In this document: in pieces, positions 62,492 to 64,000 of the stretch
Numbering within the stretch: the stretch's first letter is position 1
Layout: each line of letters begins with the position of its first letter
Source of the DNA: JAOADN01 sp049323795
GTDB lineage: Bacteria; Pseudomonadota; Alphaproteobacteria; Rhodobacterales; Rhodobacteraceae
Assembly: GCA_049323795.1 (NCBI GenBank)
Contig: JBMOOH010000005.1
Span: 1 to 64,000 of the forward strand
Direction: 5' to 3'
DNA length: 64,000 nucleotides
Position numbers and translations under genes: made by a program
The notes under the pieces: generated by a model
Database searches by the model: none
Seen by the model: the letters and a program-made list of their open reading frames with translations, nothing else
Told to the model about the DNA's origin: nothing

Positions 62492-63052
62492 TCAGATCAG
62501 CTTCACCTGCGTCCCGACCGGAGCCCGCTCGTAGACCGCTTCGATCTGTTCGTTGTAGAGGCCGATGCAGCCGTTGGACGCCCGCCGACCGATCTTGCGC
62601 GCATCGTCGGTCCCGTGGATGCGATAGTACTGCCACGACAGGTAGAGCGCCCGGGTGCCAAGGGGGTTCTTCGGATCCCCGCCGGGCACGAATGCCGGCC
62701 ATTCGGGGTTGCGCTTGCGCATCGACGGCGTGGGCGACCAGCTCGGGTTGACCCGCTTCTCGACAACTTCCGTGTAGCCCCTGCGGGTCAGTTCGTCGGT
62801 CAGCGGGACCGAGGTCGGGTAGACATACATCTGCCCGTCCGGGGTCCATTGCTGGAGGGCGCGGGTATTGGTGTCGGCGATGATGATGCCGAGGCCGATC
62901 CTGTCGAAGTGGTCCTGCCACTCGTGGACGCGGAAGGACGATGTGTTGTTCCTGACCCCGTCCAACTGATCTTCGGCCGCATTGGCCGCCCGGCCGATCA
63001 CGAAGGGTGCGGCAAGGCCGGCCGCAACGAGGGCACGTCTTGTGAATCTCAT
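62492..63052 (-). CDS. L,D-transpeptidase (YkuD family)
   Basis: 186 aa. Twin-arginine signal MRFTRRALVAAGLAAPFVIG. The catalytic motif HGTDDARKIGRRASNGCIGL contains the His and the nucleophilic Cys of the HxGT...SxGC signature. These enzymes make 3-3 cross-links in peptidoglycan or attach lipoproteins. AAGGAG precedes the ATG. Preceded by a 307-bp gap. Confidence 0.92.
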   Translation of the reverse strand: MRFTRRALVAAGLAAPFVIGRAANAAEDQLDGVRNNTSSFRVHEWQDHFDRIGLGIIIADTNTRALQQWTPDGQMYVYPTSVPLTDELTRRGYTEVVEKRVNPSWSPTPSMRKRNPEWPAFVPGGDPKNPLGTRALYLSWQYYRIHGTDDARKIGRRASNGCIGLYNEQIEAVYERAPVGTQVKLI

Positions 63053-63359
63053 GGTCTGCTCCTTCTTTTTTTGCAGGGACTCCCCTTCCAACATGGAAAG
63101 GTCAATGCGCATTTCAGCCGCACCAGGTCACAAGCGGGTGAGGACGTGGCAGATTCGCCATGTGATCCGGGGATCTGGCAGGTTCACCGCGAATTGATGC
63201 GCAGCATTGCTGCCGCCGGTGCCTATCCTGTGCCACTGCGGCGCGCGCCGTCCGGATTGGCCGTGACCGCGTTCCTCCGCACCGGACAGGTGGAGTCGGA
63301 ATGCAGACTGGCCCAGGCCCCGGCGGGCCGATCCCCGCCCTCGATCGGACAATCGCGCC
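63053..63359. other. Intergenic region with divergent promoters
   Basis: No gene supported on either strand. It should hold the start signals for the L,D-transpeptidase and DsbA-like genes. I see no clear -35/-10 pair or palindrome. Confidence 0.6.
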
Positions 63360-64000
63360 GTGAGCTTCAAGCGACGCGATCTCCTTGTCATCGTCGGTGC
63401 CATCGCGGCGGTCTACGGCCTGCGCGCCCTGCCGTGGGACCGGCTGTTCGGGCGCGGACCGGAGTACACCGACATCCCCGACGTCCCGCCGTTCCGCCGG
63501 CTTGCCTTCGTGGGGCAGACTTCGACGGTGCCCCCCGCCCTCGTCGGCATCGACGGGCCTTCTCCCGACGCCGATCTGCGCCGCAGCCGCGCCGAGGCGG
63601 CGAAGGCCGATCCCTGCCCCGGACTGTTCCGGAACGAACGGCAGGAAGGCATGACACCGATCGCCTATTTCAGCGAGTTTCGCTGTCCCTACTGCCGCGC
63701 CCTCGAGCGTGATCTCGACCGGCTGCTGGCCGAGTTCCCCGGGGCCTTCCAGATCATCCAGCACGAGCTTCCGATCTTCGGGCCGCCATCGGAGCTTTTT
63801 GCGAGGGCGTCGGTGGCAGCGGCGCATCAGGGCAAGCAGCAGGAGCTGCGCCGCCGGTTCATGCGGGTGCCCCTGGTCGCCGATCCCGCGTCGATCATCC
63901 GGGTGGCGTCCGACCTCGGGCTGGACAGCGGCCGCCTGACGCGGGACATGGCCTCGGCCGAGGTGCAGGCCGAGCTCGACACGACGCGGGCGCTGGCGGA
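63360..64000 (+). CDS. DsbA-family thiol oxidoreductase (partial)
   Basis: About 213 codons are visible; the C-terminus runs off the right edge. The GTG at 63360 gives SFKRRDLLVIVGAIAAVYGL, a signal or anchor. After a polar linker the thioredoxin-type part starts with AYFSEFRCPYCRALERDL (CPYC active site). The following helical insertion is DsbA/DsbG-like. It may oxidise or isomerise disulfides of exported proteins. Confidence 0.85.
   Translation, partial: MSFKRRDLLVIVGAIAAVYGLRALPWDRLFGRGPEYTDIPDVPPFRRLAFVGQTSTVPPALVGIDGPSPDADLRRSRAEAAKADPCPGLFRNERQEGMTPIAYFSEFRCPYCRALERDLDRLLAEFPGAFQIIQHELPIFGPPSELFARASVAAAHQGKQQELRRRFMRVPLVADPASIIRVASDLGLDSGRLTRDMASAEVQAELDTTRALA

Overview
The window is a strongly GC-rich bacterial chromosome segment, most likely from an alphaproteobacterium of the Rhodobacteraceae. 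Three things point there: the gene order trpG-trpD-ung-trpC-moaC-moeA-lexA-comEC-gltX-gltA, a LexA operator of the alphaproteobacterial direct-repeat type (GAAC-N7-GAAC) over the lexA promoter, and the many Tat-exported proteins and oligopeptide/polyamine-type ABC transporters. This assignment is inference from gene content. No rRNA, tRNA, CRISPR array or complete mobile element was seen.

Layout. (1) 1-11.5 kb is a housekeeping block: the cut-off start of an Ala/Pro-rich membrane-anchored protein, tryptophan genes with uracil-DNA glycosylase embedded, molybdenum cofactor genes moaC and moeA, the SOS repressor lexA, a frameshifted comEC, gltX and gltA. (2) 11.5-13.7 kb is a small accessory gap with an IS3-type transposase remnant, two small conserved-looking proteins and a Crp/Fnr regulator. 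(3) 13.9-23.1 kb is a metal and arsenic resistance island. It holds a Zn/Cd/Pb-type P-ATPase with a divergent MerR regulator, an arsenic operon (ArsR-ArsC fusion, GAPDH, ArsJ) that turns arsenate into an exportable organoarsenical, and a copper-type P-ATPase with three CPMHPEV metal-binding modules, two of them a near-perfect recent duplication. The copper ATPase is the last gene of an operon with a DUF3141 PHA-synthase-like protein, a His-rich small membrane protein, acetate/butyrate kinase, phosphotransacylase and an enoyl-ACP reductase (23.1-28.5 kb).

(4) 28.6-35.4 kb is the least familiar part. One co-directional run is preceded by an FNR-type box and encodes an ECF sigma factor with a seven-cysteine tail, a Cys-rich small protein, an ethylbenzene-dehydrogenase-related heme protein, a DUF2231 membrane protein, an RquA-like rhodoquinone methyltransferase, a cupredoxin, a CcdA-like thiol transporter and an FAD oxidoreductase (frameshifted) with another Cys-rich tail. 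I read it as a low-oxygen redox module linking quinone, heme, copper and thiol chemistry. This is the best candidate for an undescribed system.

(5) 35.6-53.9 kb is transport: an amide uptake and hydrolysis operon headed by AmiC/AmiR-type regulators, an oligopeptide/nickel-type ABC operon headed by a tiny Cys/His-rich protein, and a polyamine-type ABC operon with a 19-bp palindrome upstream. (6) 54-64 kb carries an RbbA-type ABC exporter with its HlyD partner, a TlpA-like thioredoxin, a Met-rich multicopper oxidase, a small secreted protein, a DUF411 protein, an L,D-transpeptidase and the start of a DsbA-like protein. This is probably a copper-handling and envelope redox region.

Two genes (comEC and the FAD oxidoreductase) are each interrupted by a single-base frameshift. 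Short tandem duplications sit at or in several genes (ung, an ABC permease, ackA, the copper ATPase). Whether the frameshifts are real or sequencing errors cannot be told from the sequence alone.
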